A stretch of 64,000 bases of DNA from Candidatus Methylopumilus universalis (GCF_006365315.1 NZ_CP040968.1:1054001-1118000); one strand, 5' to 3'. Positions 9,855 to 19,194 are shown, counted from the stretch's first letter. Translations and numbers: made by a program. Notes: generated by a model from the letters alone, not told the origin.

Positions 9855-11128
9855 AAAAAGATATACATTTAAGTGATTTAATTTCGGACTCTAGTATGGC
9901 GGGGGATTATGATCCTAATGCGATGTCTGTTGAAAAAGCCAAAGCTTGGATTGCTAATTTTTTAAATCCCATCGATCAAAAAGAAACAATACATATAAAA
10001 GATGCGCTTAATCGTATTCTTGCTGAACCTATTATCGCAACAATGAATGTACCTAATCATGACAATTCAGCAATGGATGGTTATGCGATAAATCTAGATT
10101 TACTTTCCGATAATGGTCCCTTCAAGCTCAAAGTCACGGGTAAACTTTTTGCAGGGAACGTCTTGGAAGGCAATGTAGAAGAAGCTGTGCGCATTATGAC
10201 GGGCGCTACAATTCCTTCTGGATTAAATGCTGTGATTCCTCAAGAGCATGTTGAACTTAATGAAGGTGTTATTACATTCAAAACAAAACCTCAAATAAAC
10301 CAAAACATTCGACACATGGGTGAAGATATTAAAAGTGGACAAATAGTTCATCAAAATGGTCGGCGCATAGAGCCCTGTGATTTAGGTCTATTTGCCTCAT
10401 TAGGTATCGACTCGATTAGAGTTTACAGAAAAATTAAAGTGGCTTTTTTTTCAACGGGTGACGAAATCATTTCGCTCGGTAACCCCTTGTTACCTGGCCA
10501 TGTGTATGACAGTAATCGCTACAGCCTGATTGGTCTATTAAAACGTCTTGATGTAGAAATGTTCGATCTTGGCATTATCCCTGATGACAAAAAAGTCATT
10601 GAGGATACATTGAACAAAGCGAGCAATATCGCTGATATCGTCATTACCACTGGAGGTGTTTCTGTGGGCGAAGCAGATTACATGAAAGACATTTTAAAAA
10701 AAATAGGCGAAATTTTATTTTGGAAAATTTCTATGAAGCCTGGAAGGCCTCTGGCTTTTGGGAAAATTGGTAAGTGTCATTATTTTGGACTTCCAGGGAA
10801 TCCTGTGTCAACTATGGTCACTTTTTATCAATTTGTAAGAGAGGCTATTCTGACTTTATCAGGCCAAACACCCATCCCTAAAATACCACTTATTAAAGCA
10901 AAGCTTCTAGGGCCTATTAAAAAGATTCCCGGTCGAACGGAGTTTCAAAGGGGCATTTATGAGCAAGATAATCAAGGTATATTCAAAGTGAGTCCTTTAA
11001 AAGACCAAGGATCGGGAATCTTAAGATCTATGAGTGAAGCTAATTGCTTTATCCTCCTTCATGAAGATACCGCTCATTTAGAAAAAGAGACATGGGTGGA
11101 TATTCAATTATTTGATAGTCTTATTTAA
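9851..11128 (+). CDS. moeA: Molybdopterin molybdenumtransferase MoeA
   Basis: MoeA inserts molybdate into adenylylated molybdopterin. The 425-residue protein has the family's N-terminal domain (ALNRILAEPI, then VPNHDNSAMDGYA) and the MoCF-binding domain with STGDEI and TTGGVSVGEADYMKD. The C terminus after MKPGRPLAFG and FGLPGNPVS is typical. The start overlaps the mobA stop (ATGA). The first ~25 residues are longer than in E. coli MoeA and poorly conserved in appearance. It is the last gene of the moaA-mobA-moeA run, and no terminator hairpin follows it in the 103-bp gap. Confidence 0.94.
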   Translation: MKKDIHLSDLISDSSMAGDYDPNAMSVEKAKAWIANFLNPIDQKETIHIKDALNRILAEPIIATMNVPNHDNSAMDGYAINLDLLSDNGPFKLKVTGKLFAGNVLEGNVEEAVRIMTGATIPSGLNAVIPQEHVELNEGVITFKTKPQINQNIRHMGEDIKSGQIVHQNGRRIEPCDLGLFASLGIDSIRVYRKIKVAFFSTGDEIISLGNPLLPGHVYDSNRYSLIGLLKRLDVEMFDLGIIPDDKKVIEDTLNKASNIADIVITTGGVSVGEADYMKDILKKIGEILFWKISMKPGRPLAFGKIGKCHYFGLPGNPVSTMVTFYQFVREAILTLSGQTPIPKIPLIKAKLLGPIKKIPGRTEFQRGIYEQDNQGIFKVSPLKDQGSGILRSMSEANCFILLHEDTAHLEKETWVDIQLFDSLI

Positions 11129-11231
11129 GCTTTAAAAACTAGAATTTTATTCTCACGAAAGTTCCTAAAACGTTTAAATATTTTTCTAAAATCCCGTCAC
11201 TTTTTTATTAAAAATCGCTTAATATAGAGAC

Positions 11232-11699
11232 GTGGAAATCAATAAAAAAGTACCCTCATTTAAACTTCTTGGCACCAGTGATCTTCAATTTAATCTATCG
11301 GATTACAAAGGTCGTTATCTCGTTATTTATTTTTACCCCAAAGATGCCACTCCAGGCTGCACCACGCAAGGCGTTGACTTTAGAGATGCTTATAAAAAAT
11401 TTCAGGCGCTTGATACAGAGATATTTGGCATTTCTCGAGATACCTTAAAGTCTCACGAAAACTTTAAAGAAAAATTTACATTTCCCTTCGAACTTTTAAG
11501 TGATGAAGAGGAAAAAGCGTGCGAGTTATTCGGTGTCATAAAAATGAAAAATATGTATGGTAAACAGGTAAGAGGCATTGAACGAAGCACATTTGTAATT
11601 GATCCAGATGGTAAATTGATTCAGGCTTGGCGAGGTGTCAAAGTCGAAGGTCATGTCAAAGAAGTTTTGCAATTTATTAAACAACACAACTCTATTTAA
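11232..11699 (+). CDS. Peroxiredoxin of the BCP/PrxQ type, variant without the usual resolving cysteine
   Basis: This 155-residue thioredoxin-fold peroxidase probably reduces peroxides in the cytoplasm, as there is no signal peptide. The peroxidatic Cys43 is in the classical setting FYPKDATPGCTTQG. The resolving Cys of E. coli BCP, five residues later, is replaced by Val48. Another Cys lies further on in EKACELFGV and could substitute, or the enzyme may work as a 1-Cys type. It starts with GTG, with AGAGA just upstream. It is 2 bp from the PhoH gene, so the two are probably co-transcribed. Confidence 0.88.
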   Translation: MEINKKVPSFKLLGTSDLQFNLSDYKGRYLVIYFYPKDATPGCTTQGVDFRDAYKKFQALDTEIFGISRDTLKSHENFKEKFTFPFELLSDEEEKACELFGVIKMKNMYGKQVRGIERSTFVIDPDGKLIQAWRGVKVEGHVKEVLQFIKQHNSI

Positions 11700-11701
11700 C
11701 T

Positions 11702-13096
11702 ATGGCCAAAAAAAATAGTACAACCAAACTTTTTGTATTAGATACCAATGTATTAATGCACGACCCCTCAAGCATTTTCCGATTTGAAGAACATGATATT
11801 TACCTTCCTATGGTGACATTGGAAGAGTTGGACAATAATAAAAAAGGCGTCAGTGAAGTTGCTCGTAACGCAAGACAAACCAGTCGCAATTTAGAAGAGA
11901 TTATAGGTACCAATGAAGAAAGCCTAGAAAAAGGTCGCTCGCTTGGGATTAAAGGTAACACTCACGTTACAGGAAAACTTTTTTTACAAACCACTGCACT
12001 CCCACATGATTTGCCAATGCTCGCTGGCAGTAAAGCCGACAATCAAATTTTAGGCGTCGTTGCCTACCTCAAAAACAAACACCCTGATCGCCAAGTTATT
12101 CTTGTTAGTAAAGATATTAATATCCGCATTAAAGCGAGGGCTCTTGGTATTGCTGCTGAAGATTATTTTAATGACAAGGTGCTTGAAGATACCGAGATGC
12201 TCTATACCGGCATCACAGAACTCCCTGAAGATTTTTGGGAGAAGCACAGCAAAGATATGGAATCATGGCAGGAAAATGGAAAAATGTTTTATCGACTGAC
12301 TGGACCTATGTGTCTCAATTTCTCTGTGAATGAATTTATTTTTTACGAATTCGATAAACCCTTCCACGCTATCGTTAGAAAAATTTCTGGCAAAACAGCA
12401 ACACTCGAAGTCATTAAAGATTTTATTAATGGCAAACATAATATCTGGGGTATTAACGCTAGAAATCGAGAACAAAATTTTGCATTAAATCTTCTCATGG
12501 ATCCTGATATTGATTTTGTAACGCTCCTAGGTCAGGCAGGCACAGGTAAGACGCTTCTCACGCTTGCTGCAGGATTAGCGCAAACACTTGATAAAAAAAT
12601 CTACAATGAAATTATTATGACACGTGTCACTGTTCCTGTAGGCGAAGATATCGGTTTCTTACCGGGAACCGAAGAAGAAAAGATGACACCATGGATGGGC
12701 GCATTAGAAGATAACTTAGATGTACTTAATAAAACAGATGAAGAAGCGGGGGAATGGGGAAGAGCTGCGACACAAGATCTAATTCGTTCACGCATCAAAG
12801 TGAAATCACTTAATTTTATGCGAGGCCGAACATTCCTTCACAAATACCTCATTATTGATGAAGCACAAAATCTAACGCCCAAACAAATGAAAACGCTTAT
12901 TACGCGTGCAGGTCCAGGCACTAAAGTAGTATGTCTAGGCAATATTGCACAAATTGATACGCCTTATTTAACTGAAGGCAGCTCAGGCTTAACTTATGTA
13001 GTCGATCGCTTTAAAGGTTGGGATCATAATGGTCACATTACGCTTGTTCGTGGTGAACGTTCTCGCTTAGCTGATTATGCTGCTGAAACGCTTTAA
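11702..13096 (+). CDS. PIN domain-PhoH ATPase fusion protein
   Basis: The first ~150 residues form a PIN nuclease domain, beginning FVLDTNVLMHDP and with acidic residues at LEELD and SKADNQILGV. The C-terminal ~220 residues are a PhoH ATPase with Walker A LGQAGTGKT near residue 277 and Walker B YLIIDEAQNLT. PIN-PhoH proteins are linked to RNA unwinding and cleavage. Their bacterial role is still poorly defined. The length of 464 aa is normal for this fused form. It follows the peroxiredoxin by 2 bp, and its end overlaps the lplT start by 20 bases. Confidence 0.92.
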   Translation: MAKKNSTTKLFVLDTNVLMHDPSSIFRFEEHDIYLPMVTLEELDNNKKGVSEVARNARQTSRNLEEIIGTNEESLEKGRSLGIKGNTHVTGKLFLQTTALPHDLPMLAGSKADNQILGVVAYLKNKHPDRQVILVSKDINIRIKARALGIAAEDYFNDKVLEDTEMLYTGITELPEDFWEKHSKDMESWQENGKMFYRLTGPMCLNFSVNEFIFYEFDKPFHAIVRKISGKTATLEVIKDFINGKHNIWGINARNREQNFALNLLMDPDIDFVTLLGQAGTGKTLLTLAAGLAQTLDKKIYNEIIMTRVTVPVGEDIGFLPGTEEEKMTPWMGALEDNLDVLNKTDEEAGEWGRAATQDLIRSRIKVKSLNFMRGRTFLHKYLIIDEAQNLTPKQMKTLITRAGPGTKVVCLGNIAQIDTPYLTEGSSGLTYVVDRFKGWDHNGHITLVRGERSRLADYAAETL

Positions 13097-14264
13097 CTTA
13101 AAAGTTTCAAAAGGTTTTGTTCCTTTATTGATTGCACAATTTTTATCAGCGCTTGCTGATAATGCTCTTTTATTTGCAGCTATTGCATTGCTCGCGCAGC
13201 TTAATTCTCCTCAATGGCATCAGCCTCTCCTGCTTCAATTTTTTGTGATCTCTTACATTATTTTGGCGCCTTTTGTAGGTGGTATCGCAGATGCTTATCC
13301 CAAAGGTCGCGTCATGTTTTATTCCAATGCTATTAAATTTATTGGAAGTTTATCTATGTTGTTAGGTATGCAGCCTCTTTATGCATATGCGATTGTAGGT
13401 GTAGGTGCTGCGGCATACTCGCCTGCAAAGTATGGAATTTTGACTGAGCTTCTACCACCTAAAGAGCTTGTGATGGCCAATGGATGGATGGAAGGTTCAA
13501 CAGTCTTTGCAATTATTTTAGGCTCTATTATTGGAGGTGCGCTCGCTCAATTTGACCCTCTAGTGGCCATCATTATAATTACAGGGCTTTATTTACTCGC
13601 TGCTGTTTTTAATCGTTATATTCCATTACTTCCTATCGATCATAAACTGACAAAAAAGAATCCTCTATTTATGATAAAAGATTTCTGGCATGCGTTTAAA
13701 GTATTATGGAAAGATCCTGAAGGTCAATTATCTCTTGCGGTGACTACGCTCTTCTGGGGAGCAGGAGCTTCATTAAGATTAATTGTCATTGCATGGGCAA
13801 GTTATGCATTGCAATTTAACTTAGAAGAGGCAACGCGCTTAACAGCTATGGTTGCTTTCGGAATTGCGATTGGATCAGTCATAGCAGCTCGCTATATCAG
13901 TCTTAAAGATTCAGTGCGAGTGCTGCCAGCTGGGATTCTTATGGGTGGCTTTGTGATGACTATGGTTGTAATTAATGATTGGCATATCGCAGGCCTGATA
14001 TTTTTACTGATTGGCGCATTAAGTGGATTCTTTATTGTGCCATTAAATGCACTCCTTCAACATCGCGGTCATTTGCTTATTGGTGCAGGCCACTCGATTG
14101 CTGTGCAAAACTTTAATGAAAATATTGGGATTCTTTTATTAAGTGGTACTTACACTTGGATGGTAAGAGAAGAATTTTCAATCAATACCATTATTATTCT
14201 TTTGGGTTTATTTGTCAGCGTCACTATGCTGGCTATTTATAAACACTACAAAAAAATTATTTAG
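13077..14264 (+). CDS. lplT: Lysophospholipid transporter LplT-like (MFS)
   Basis: This 395-residue major facilitator protein resembles E. coli LplT along its length: the N-terminal IAQFLSALADNALLFA, VGVGAAAYSPAKYGILTELL, FWGAGASLR and a C-terminal FFIVPLNALLQHRG block. LplT flips lysophospholipids across the inner membrane for re-acylation by Aas. No aas gene is next to it, unlike in enterobacteria. The ATG overlaps the end of the PhoH gene by 20 bases and has no obvious ribosome-binding site, so translation may depend on coupling. Its stop overlaps that of the convergent ndh gene by 4 bases. Confidence 0.88.
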   Translation: MLLKRFNLKVSKGFVPLLIAQFLSALADNALLFAAIALLAQLNSPQWHQPLLLQFFVISYIILAPFVGGIADAYPKGRVMFYSNAIKFIGSLSMLLGMQPLYAYAIVGVGAAAYSPAKYGILTELLPPKELVMANGWMEGSTVFAIILGSIIGGALAQFDPLVAIIIITGLYLLAAVFNRYIPLLPIDHKLTKKNPLFMIKDFWHAFKVLWKDPEGQLSLAVTTLFWGAGASLRLIVIAWASYALQFNLEEATRLTAMVAFGIAIGSVIAARYISLKDSVRVLPAGILMGGFVMTMVVINDWHIAGLIFLLIGALSGFFIVPLNALLQHRGHLLIGAGHSIAVQNFNENIGILLLSGTYTWMVREEFSINTIIILLGLFVSVTMLAIYKHYKKII

Positions 14265-15568
14265 TGCAGTTTAACTTGGGCTTCCGTTCTGCGTGTAATG
14301 ATGCGAGCGAGCGTTTGAAGCGCTGTACTCATAAATCCATGAAGTGCCATCAAATGCATTTTATAAAGTGATTGGTACATAAGTCTTGCAATAAATCCTT
14401 CAATGAACATTGATCCGCCCATTAACGAGCCCATCAAATTACCTACAGTTGAATACTCCCCCATATTCACAAGAGAGCCGTAATCTTTATAAATGTATTG
14501 CGGTAAATTCACTTTACCTTTGACGCGCATCTTCATTGACTTGAAAAGAAGCGACGCTTGCTGATGCGCTGCTTGCGCTCTTGGTGGCACAAATTGATCG
14601 GTGCCATCAATCGGGCACGCTGCACAATCTCCAAATGCAAAAATAGAATCATCTCTCGTTGTTTGAAGTGTTGTATGAACTAATAGTTGATTAATGCGAT
14701 TCGTTTCCAATCCATCTATTTTTCTTAAGAAGTCAGGCGCTTTAACACCGGCCGCCCATACCACTAACGCTGAAGGAACAAATCGTTTAGTATGCGTCGT
14801 TACACCTTTTGCAGAAACCGAAGTTACACGCTCGCCCATATAAAGATGCACACGTAATTTACGTAATTCTAATTCTACAGAGTGTGATAATTTTTTGGGG
14901 AGTGCTGGAAGTAAGCGAGAGCTTGCTTCAATGATGGATATTTTAATATCACGATCAGGATTGACGCGATCAATGCCGTATGCAGTCATTTCACGTGTGG
15001 CTTTATGAAGTTCTGCTGCAAGCTCTACGCCTGTTGCGCCTGCACCTACAATGACCACTTCAAGTTGGCCTGGCTGAATCGCCTTCTTTTGTGTTTGTGC
15101 TTTTAAAATAGCATGGTGTAATTTTTGATGAAATACTTCAGCTTGCTCTTGTGTATCCAATGCAATCGAATGTTCCGCTGCACCCTTGATGCCAAAATCA
15201 TTGGTAGTGCTGCCTACAGATATAATTAATGTGTCGTACTGAAAACTTCTTCTTGGAATAATTTCTTTACCGTCTTCATCGATGTAGGGTGCAATCGATA
15301 CTTCCTTCTTATGTCGATTTAATCGATCCATGCGGCCTAAACGAAAACGAAAATGATGCCAATGTGCTTGTGCCATGTATTCCAATTCATGCTTATCAGG
15401 ATTCATACTCCCCGCAGCAATCTCATGAAGAAGGGGTTTCCACACATGCGTTTTTGTGCAGTCGATAAGTGTAATTTCAGCCTTTTTCTTTTTACCAAGC
15501 GAATCACCAAGCTTTGTTGCAAGTTCTAGCCCGCCTGCACCGCCACCTACTATCACAATCTTATGCAT
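14261..15568 (-). CDS. ndh: Type II NADH dehydrogenase (NDH-2)
   Basis: This 435-residue flavoprotein probably oxidises NADH and reduces quinone without pumping protons. The FAD-binding fold starts at residue 4 with IVGGGAGGLELA. The NADH-binding fold is at about residues 170-186 (VVIVGAGATGVELAAEL). The second FAD segment is FAFGDCAACP. Length and the C-terminal amphipathic region ahead of HGFMSTALQTLARII match E. coli Ndh. In a formate- and methanol-oxidising cell, NDH-2 would reoxidise NADH made by Fds; that link is inference. A bidirectional hairpin separates it from the cytochrome c gene upstream. Confidence 0.9.
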   Translation of the reverse strand: MHKIVIVGGGAGGLELATKLGDSLGKKKKAEITLIDCTKTHVWKPLLHEIAAGSMNPDKHELEYMAQAHWHHFRFRLGRMDRLNRHKKEVSIAPYIDEDGKEIIPRRSFQYDTLIISVGSTTNDFGIKGAAEHSIALDTQEQAEVFHQKLHHAILKAQTQKKAIQPGQLEVVIVGAGATGVELAAELHKATREMTAYGIDRVNPDRDIKISIIEASSRLLPALPKKLSHSVELELRKLRVHLYMGERVTSVSAKGVTTHTKRFVPSALVVWAAGVKAPDFLRKIDGLETNRINQLLVHTTLQTTRDDSIFAFGDCAACPIDGTDQFVPPRAQAAHQQASLLFKSMKMRVKGKVNLPQYIYKDYGSLVNMGEYSTVGNLMGSLMGGSMFIEGFIARLMYQSLYKMHLMALHGFMSTALQTLARIITRRTEAQVKLH

Positions 15569-15592
15569 TTCACTTCCTTAAATACAGACAAT

Positions 15593-15630
15593 AAAAAACC
15601 ACTACTGTAATTATACAGGAGTGGTTTTTT
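15593..15630 (-). terminator. Rho-independent terminator after the cytochrome c gene
   Basis: An inverted repeat has 12-bp arms (AAAAAACCACTC-type) around a short loop, with A and T runs at the two ends, so it can stop transcription in either direction. It lies 36 bp past the xoxG stop and 24 bp before the ndh start, so it most likely ends the xox transcript and isolates ndh. Confidence 0.85.
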
Positions 15631-15665
15631 AATATTTTCCAGAAATTATCTAGATATTTTTTAAA

Positions 15666-16160
15666 TTACTCGTTACCTGTAACACCGCCTGAACCTTGTG
15701 TACGAATCCAAGCAATCACTTTAAGCAGTTCATCAACTGTTACGCCATTTTTTGGATCTGTTGCATCCATAAGACCAATGCCTTTAGCGCCCATACCGCC
15801 ATTTGTGCCCGCCCAAATTGTTTCGAACATACCTTTGTTTGTAGCGTCTTTAGGATATCGGAATGTTGGGCCGACTAAACCTGGGCCTACTTGACCCTTT
15901 GCATCGCCACCATGGCACTGAGTACATGAATAAAGTCCAAAAATCTTTTTGCCTTTTGCAGTCGCTTCAGCGTTACCCACATAAGAATTTTTACCTGTAG
16001 CTAAAAATTCTTTTGCTGCAGGTGTATCAAATAAACCAGAATCAATTTTTAATGCACTTCCATCTGTTGTTTTTACAAATGAAACATCAGCAGATGCGAT
16101 ACCTGCAATTGTCATCATAGAAACTAAAAGCGATGACATGAGTACTTTTTTTACTAACAT
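15666..16160 (-). CDS. xoxG: Cytochrome c, probable electron acceptor of XoxF (XoxG)
   Basis: This 164-residue secreted class I cytochrome c has a signal peptide over about residues 1-24 (ending GIASA) and one heme site, CTQCH at residues 79-83. A Met-containing segment, GGMGAKGIGLMD, probably gives the axial ligand. It is 158 bp downstream of the XoxJ gene and follows XoxF, so it most likely takes electrons from lanthanide methanol dehydrogenase in the periplasm. An AGGAGA ribosome-binding site stands just before ATG. The XoxG role is assigned by context; heme motif and export are direct observations. Confidence 0.88.
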   Translation of the reverse strand: MLVKKVLMSSLLVSMMTIAGIASADVSFVKTTDGSALKIDSGLFDTPAAKEFLATGKNSYVGNAEATAKGKKIFGLYSCTQCHGGDAKGQVGPGLVGPTFRYPKDATNKGMFETIWAGTNGGMGAKGIGLMDATDPKNGVTVDELLKVIAWIRTQGSGGVTGNE

Positions 16161-16284
16161 AATTTCTCCTAAAAATTGCGTTAATTTTGAAGGGTGTTCG
16201 CTCCAAAATATAAATTCTAAAAAGCTGTTTTATCTTCCAAAAAATCTAAGAAAACATACAGTAATGTTACTCATTTTTTGTTAT

Positions 16285-16313
16285 AAAGTCACCCTTTTAG
16301 AGTGACTTTTTTT
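16285..16313. terminator. Hairpin with T-run between xoxJ and xoxG
   Basis: The arms AAAGTCAC and GTGACTTT enclose nine bases. The long T-run is on the plus strand, whereas both neighbouring genes read on the minus strand, where the tail is only TTTATAAC. On the gene strand it is therefore a weak terminator, and more likely a partial stop or an mRNA 3'-end stabiliser between xoxJ and xoxG. Confidence 0.5.
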
Positions 16314-16317
16314 AACT

Positions 16318-17190
16318 TTAATTACCTATCTTATCGCCCAGAACGACTGGCACATGAGGGATGCCGTAATCATCTAAAATCTTTAAAATTTTAGATTGAT
16401 TTCGGTCAAGTGCGCCTTGAATCATTTCCATGCGGTCTTTATCTTTCTTTCTGACTGCGAGAGAAATATTAAATTCTGCCTTACCCTTTTGAGTATCAAA
16501 TGAATTTCGTTCAGATTTAAACTCAGGAAGCGGAACAACCACTAAAGGCTCCTTGGCTTTTTTTGCATAGTAGCCTCCTAGAGGGCCCCATATAATAGCA
16601 ACATCAATTTTTCCCGCGACTAAATCATCAATCATATGGCCTGGCGGTAAATTTAGATCTCTTTGTAATCGGTAAGGACGAGCATTCGCCATAAGATCAT
16701 AATCGCGCAATGGAATGGTCGGTGGGCTTTCACCTACGATACCAATAATACCTTTTCTTAAGTCTTCCGAATTCCAATCTTTTATATTGTAGTTACTTGA
16801 TTTTCGATACACGAATACATAGCCGGAGCGATAGTAAGGTTTGGAGGTTCGTAATGTATCTACATCTGATCCCATCCCAATAATCACATCACAGCGTTGC
16901 GCATTAATCGTGTTTCTTAAATAGCCCTGACGATCGAGCCAAAATTCATAAGTCAGTTCTTTACCTAAATCTTTTGCTAAAACTTCTGCAATTTTATTTT
17001 CAAAACCCTCGCCTTTTTGATTTGAGTAAGGCAAATTTTCTGGGTCAGCACACACTCTAAATTCTTTATCTGTAGGAGTTCGATATGGCATCCCAGGTAA
17101 ACCATCTTCACGGTCTTGTCCTGCAGCAAACGCATTCCCTACAAATGCTAAATTCATTACATATAAAAACATTACTATTTTTTTAAACAT
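16318..17190 (-). CDS. xoxJ: Periplasmic XoxJ/MoxJ-like protein
   Basis: This 290-residue exported protein belongs to the family 3 solute-binding fold found beside PQQ-linked methanol dehydrogenases. A signal peptide covers about residues 1-22 (ending GNAFA). FRVCADPENLPYSNQKGEGFENKIAEVLAKDLG is split across the domain start and is typical of the XoxJ subgroup. XoxJ is thought to help activate or mature XoxF rather than to import a solute. It lies between xoxF and xoxG on the same strand, 117 bp after xoxF and beyond that gene's terminator, so it may need read-through or its own promoter. Confidence 0.9.
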   Translation of the reverse strand: MFKKIVMFLYVMNLAFVGNAFAAGQDREDGLPGMPYRTPTDKEFRVCADPENLPYSNQKGEGFENKIAEVLAKDLGKELTYEFWLDRQGYLRNTINAQRCDVIIGMGSDVDTLRTSKPYYRSGYVFVYRKSSNYNIKDWNSEDLRKGIIGIVGESPPTIPLRDYDLMANARPYRLQRDLNLPPGHMIDDLVAGKIDVAIIWGPLGGYYAKKAKEPLVVVPLPEFKSERNSFDTQKGKAEFNISLAVRKKDKDRMEMIQGALDRNQSKILKILDDYGIPHVPVVLGDKIGN

Positions 17191-17221
17191 TTTTTTTCCT
17201 TACCAGTTAAAAATCATGGGC

Positions 17222-17263
17222 CCTATAAAAAAACACCCCGCTCGAAAGCGGGGTGTTTATAGG
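17222..17263 (-). terminator. Strong rho-independent terminator after xoxF
   Basis: On the minus strand a near-perfect hairpin has arms AAACACCCCGCT and AGCGGGGTGTTT around a 2-4-base loop, followed by a T-run. The outer bases CCTATA and TATAGG extend the symmetry. It sits 44 bp past the xoxF stop. The strength fits an abundant message and would make most xoxF transcripts monocistronic. A small palindrome (AACTAACAGTTAGTT) precedes it at 17271-17285. Confidence 0.92.
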
Positions 17264-17307
17264 ACATACTAACTAACAGTTAGTTCTATAAAAAATCTTT
17301 CGATTAA

Positions 17308-19182
17308 TTATAGGCTAAATACTGTTAAAGCACCGCCGCCAGGAGCAGCATTGTACTTAGTAAGTTCAGCATAACCACCAGCAGCGCCAAGAGCGTCTGT
17401 TGGGTTAGTTAAGCCAAGGTTCATTGCAACGCCAGCCCAACCACCGATGCCTGATAAAACGCCAACGTGTTGTTTGCCACCGTTTGTGTATGTGAATGCA
17501 TTACCAATCACACCTGAACCAACTTGGAATTTCCAAAGTTCTTTACCTGTCTTAGCGTCAAGAGCTTTGAACCAACGATCAAGAGTTCCGTAGAACACTA
17601 AGTCTGAAGCAGTATTTAAAGAACCACCCCAAGCTGAGAACTTCTCTTTGTTGTACCAAGCTTTTTTGTTAGTCATTGGATCATAAGCAGCAAAGCCACC
17701 CATTACACCGTCTGGACCAGCAAACATCGTTAATGTTGCACCAACCCATGGTTGACCTGCTACATACTTAGACTCAACTGGTTCGTATGTCATACATACG
17801 TGGTTAAGTGGTGAGTAGATAAGGCCAGTCTTAGGTGAGTAAGATGCTGGTTGTTGATCTTTTGTACCCAATGCAGCTGGGCATACACCCTTAGCATTGT
17901 AGTCTTGGTGTGTAGAAGCTGTAGCTAACTTGTTAGGTACACCAGATTTTTTGTCAATGTCAGTTGCCCAGTTAACAAATGGATGTACTTTTTCTGCAGC
18001 AACTAAAACGCCGTTGTCAGCTTGCCATGTATAAGCAAAACCGTTACGGTCATGGTGCCATGCGTATGTCTTACCACCATTGTCAAATAAGATCACTTCG
18101 TTAATACCGTCGTAATCCCACTCGTCATGTGGAGTCATTTGCATACCCCAGCGTGCAACGCCAGTGTTTAAGTCACGAGCGAAAACAGTCATAGACCATT
18201 TATTGTCGCCTGGACGTACATCTGGATTCCAAACTGATGGGTTACCTGTACCGTAGTACACTAAGTTTGTTTTTGGATCATATGGCCACCAGCCCCAAAC
18301 AGAGCCACCACCATGTTGCCAACCATCTTTAACTGCTTGTGGTTTCAACCATGTTTTAACGCCAAGATCTTTTTCACCGCCTTTTAACTTAGCAGTATCA
18401 ATTTTCTTGAATGAACCGCCTTGTTTGTTACCACCATTAACGTCTTCGTAGACTGATAATGCTGAGTAAAGTGGTGTGTCTTTGTTAAAGTCTTTGCCGA
18501 TTAATACTTCAGCATCAGGACCTGTTGAGTAAGCTTTCCAAGCTAACTTGCCGTCTAAAGTATAAGCTGCGATAAAGCAACGAACACCGAATTCAGCACC
18601 AGAACAACCTGTTAAAACTTTATCTTTAATTACGTGAGGAGCGTTTGTGTTTGTAGCACCAACTTTAGGGTCAGTGATTTTAGCGTCCCATAATTTTTTA
18701 CCTGACTTAGCATCCAAAGCAACTAATGTACCGTCGTTTTGTTGTAAGAAGATTTTACCGTCGCCATAACCAAGACCACGTGAAACGTTGTCACAGCAGA
18801 GAACTGCTTGAACTGATGGATCTTGTTTTGGGAAGTAAGACCAAACGATTTTTTGATTGTCGTTTAAGTCAAGCGCGTAGATGTTATTTGGGAATGCTGT
18901 ATGAACATACATCATGTTACCAATAACAACTGGAGAACCTTCGTGACCACGGTTTACACCGGTTGCGAATGTCCAAGCTGCTTTAAGGTTTTTTACGTTA
19001 CCTTGGTTAATTTGAGTTAATTTGCTGTAAGCCTGATTTGAGTAGTCACCGCGTGGTGCTGCCCAGTTATCAGGATTAGCAATTGCTTTTTCTTGATCAG
19101 CAGCTGCTGAAGCAATCATTGGCATTGCCACTGATAGACCAGCTACTAAACCAAGAGCTAACTTGATTTTGTTAATTTTCAT
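17308..19182 (-). CDS. xoxF: Lanthanide-dependent methanol dehydrogenase XoxF
   Basis: This PQQ-containing periplasmic dehydrogenase oxidises methanol and passes electrons to cytochrome c. In 624-residue numbering, a signal peptide ends near residue 28 (PMIASAAA). The vicinal disulfide pair is Cys129-Cys130. Metal and catalytic residues are Glu197, Asn314, Asp356, and the extra Asp358 in EWDYDG that marks XoxF. Calcium MxaF enzymes lack this second Asp, so lanthanide use follows from family knowledge. The start at 19182 is chosen over ATG 19194 because GGAG lies 8 bases before it. No mxaFI or PQQ genes occur in the window. A promoter and long leader precede it. Confidence 0.97.
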   Translation of the reverse strand: MKINKIKLALGLVAGLSVAMPMIASAAADQEKAIANPDNWAAPRGDYSNQAYSKLTQINQGNVKNLKAAWTFATGVNRGHEGSPVVIGNMMYVHTAFPNNIYALDLNDNQKIVWSYFPKQDPSVQAVLCCDNVSRGLGYGDGKIFLQQNDGTLVALDAKSGKKLWDAKITDPKVGATNTNAPHVIKDKVLTGCSGAEFGVRCFIAAYTLDGKLAWKAYSTGPDAEVLIGKDFNKDTPLYSALSVYEDVNGGNKQGGSFKKIDTAKLKGGEKDLGVKTWLKPQAVKDGWQHGGGSVWGWWPYDPKTNLVYYGTGNPSVWNPDVRPGDNKWSMTVFARDLNTGVARWGMQMTPHDEWDYDGINEVILFDNGGKTYAWHHDRNGFAYTWQADNGVLVAAEKVHPFVNWATDIDKKSGVPNKLATASTHQDYNAKGVCPAALGTKDQQPASYSPKTGLIYSPLNHVCMTYEPVESKYVAGQPWVGATLTMFAGPDGVMGGFAAYDPMTNKKAWYNKEKFSAWGGSLNTASDLVFYGTLDRWFKALDAKTGKELWKFQVGSGVIGNAFTYTNGGKQHVGVLSGIGGWAGVAMNLGLTNPTDALGAAGGYAELTKYNAAPGGGALTVFSL

Positions 19183-19194
19183 ATAAATCTCCAT

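Noticed and set aside
17308-19182. Calcium-type MxaF methanol dehydrogenase
   Set aside because: The DYD motif (Asp356 and Asp358) is the XoxF form, and no mxaI or mxaG gene follows.
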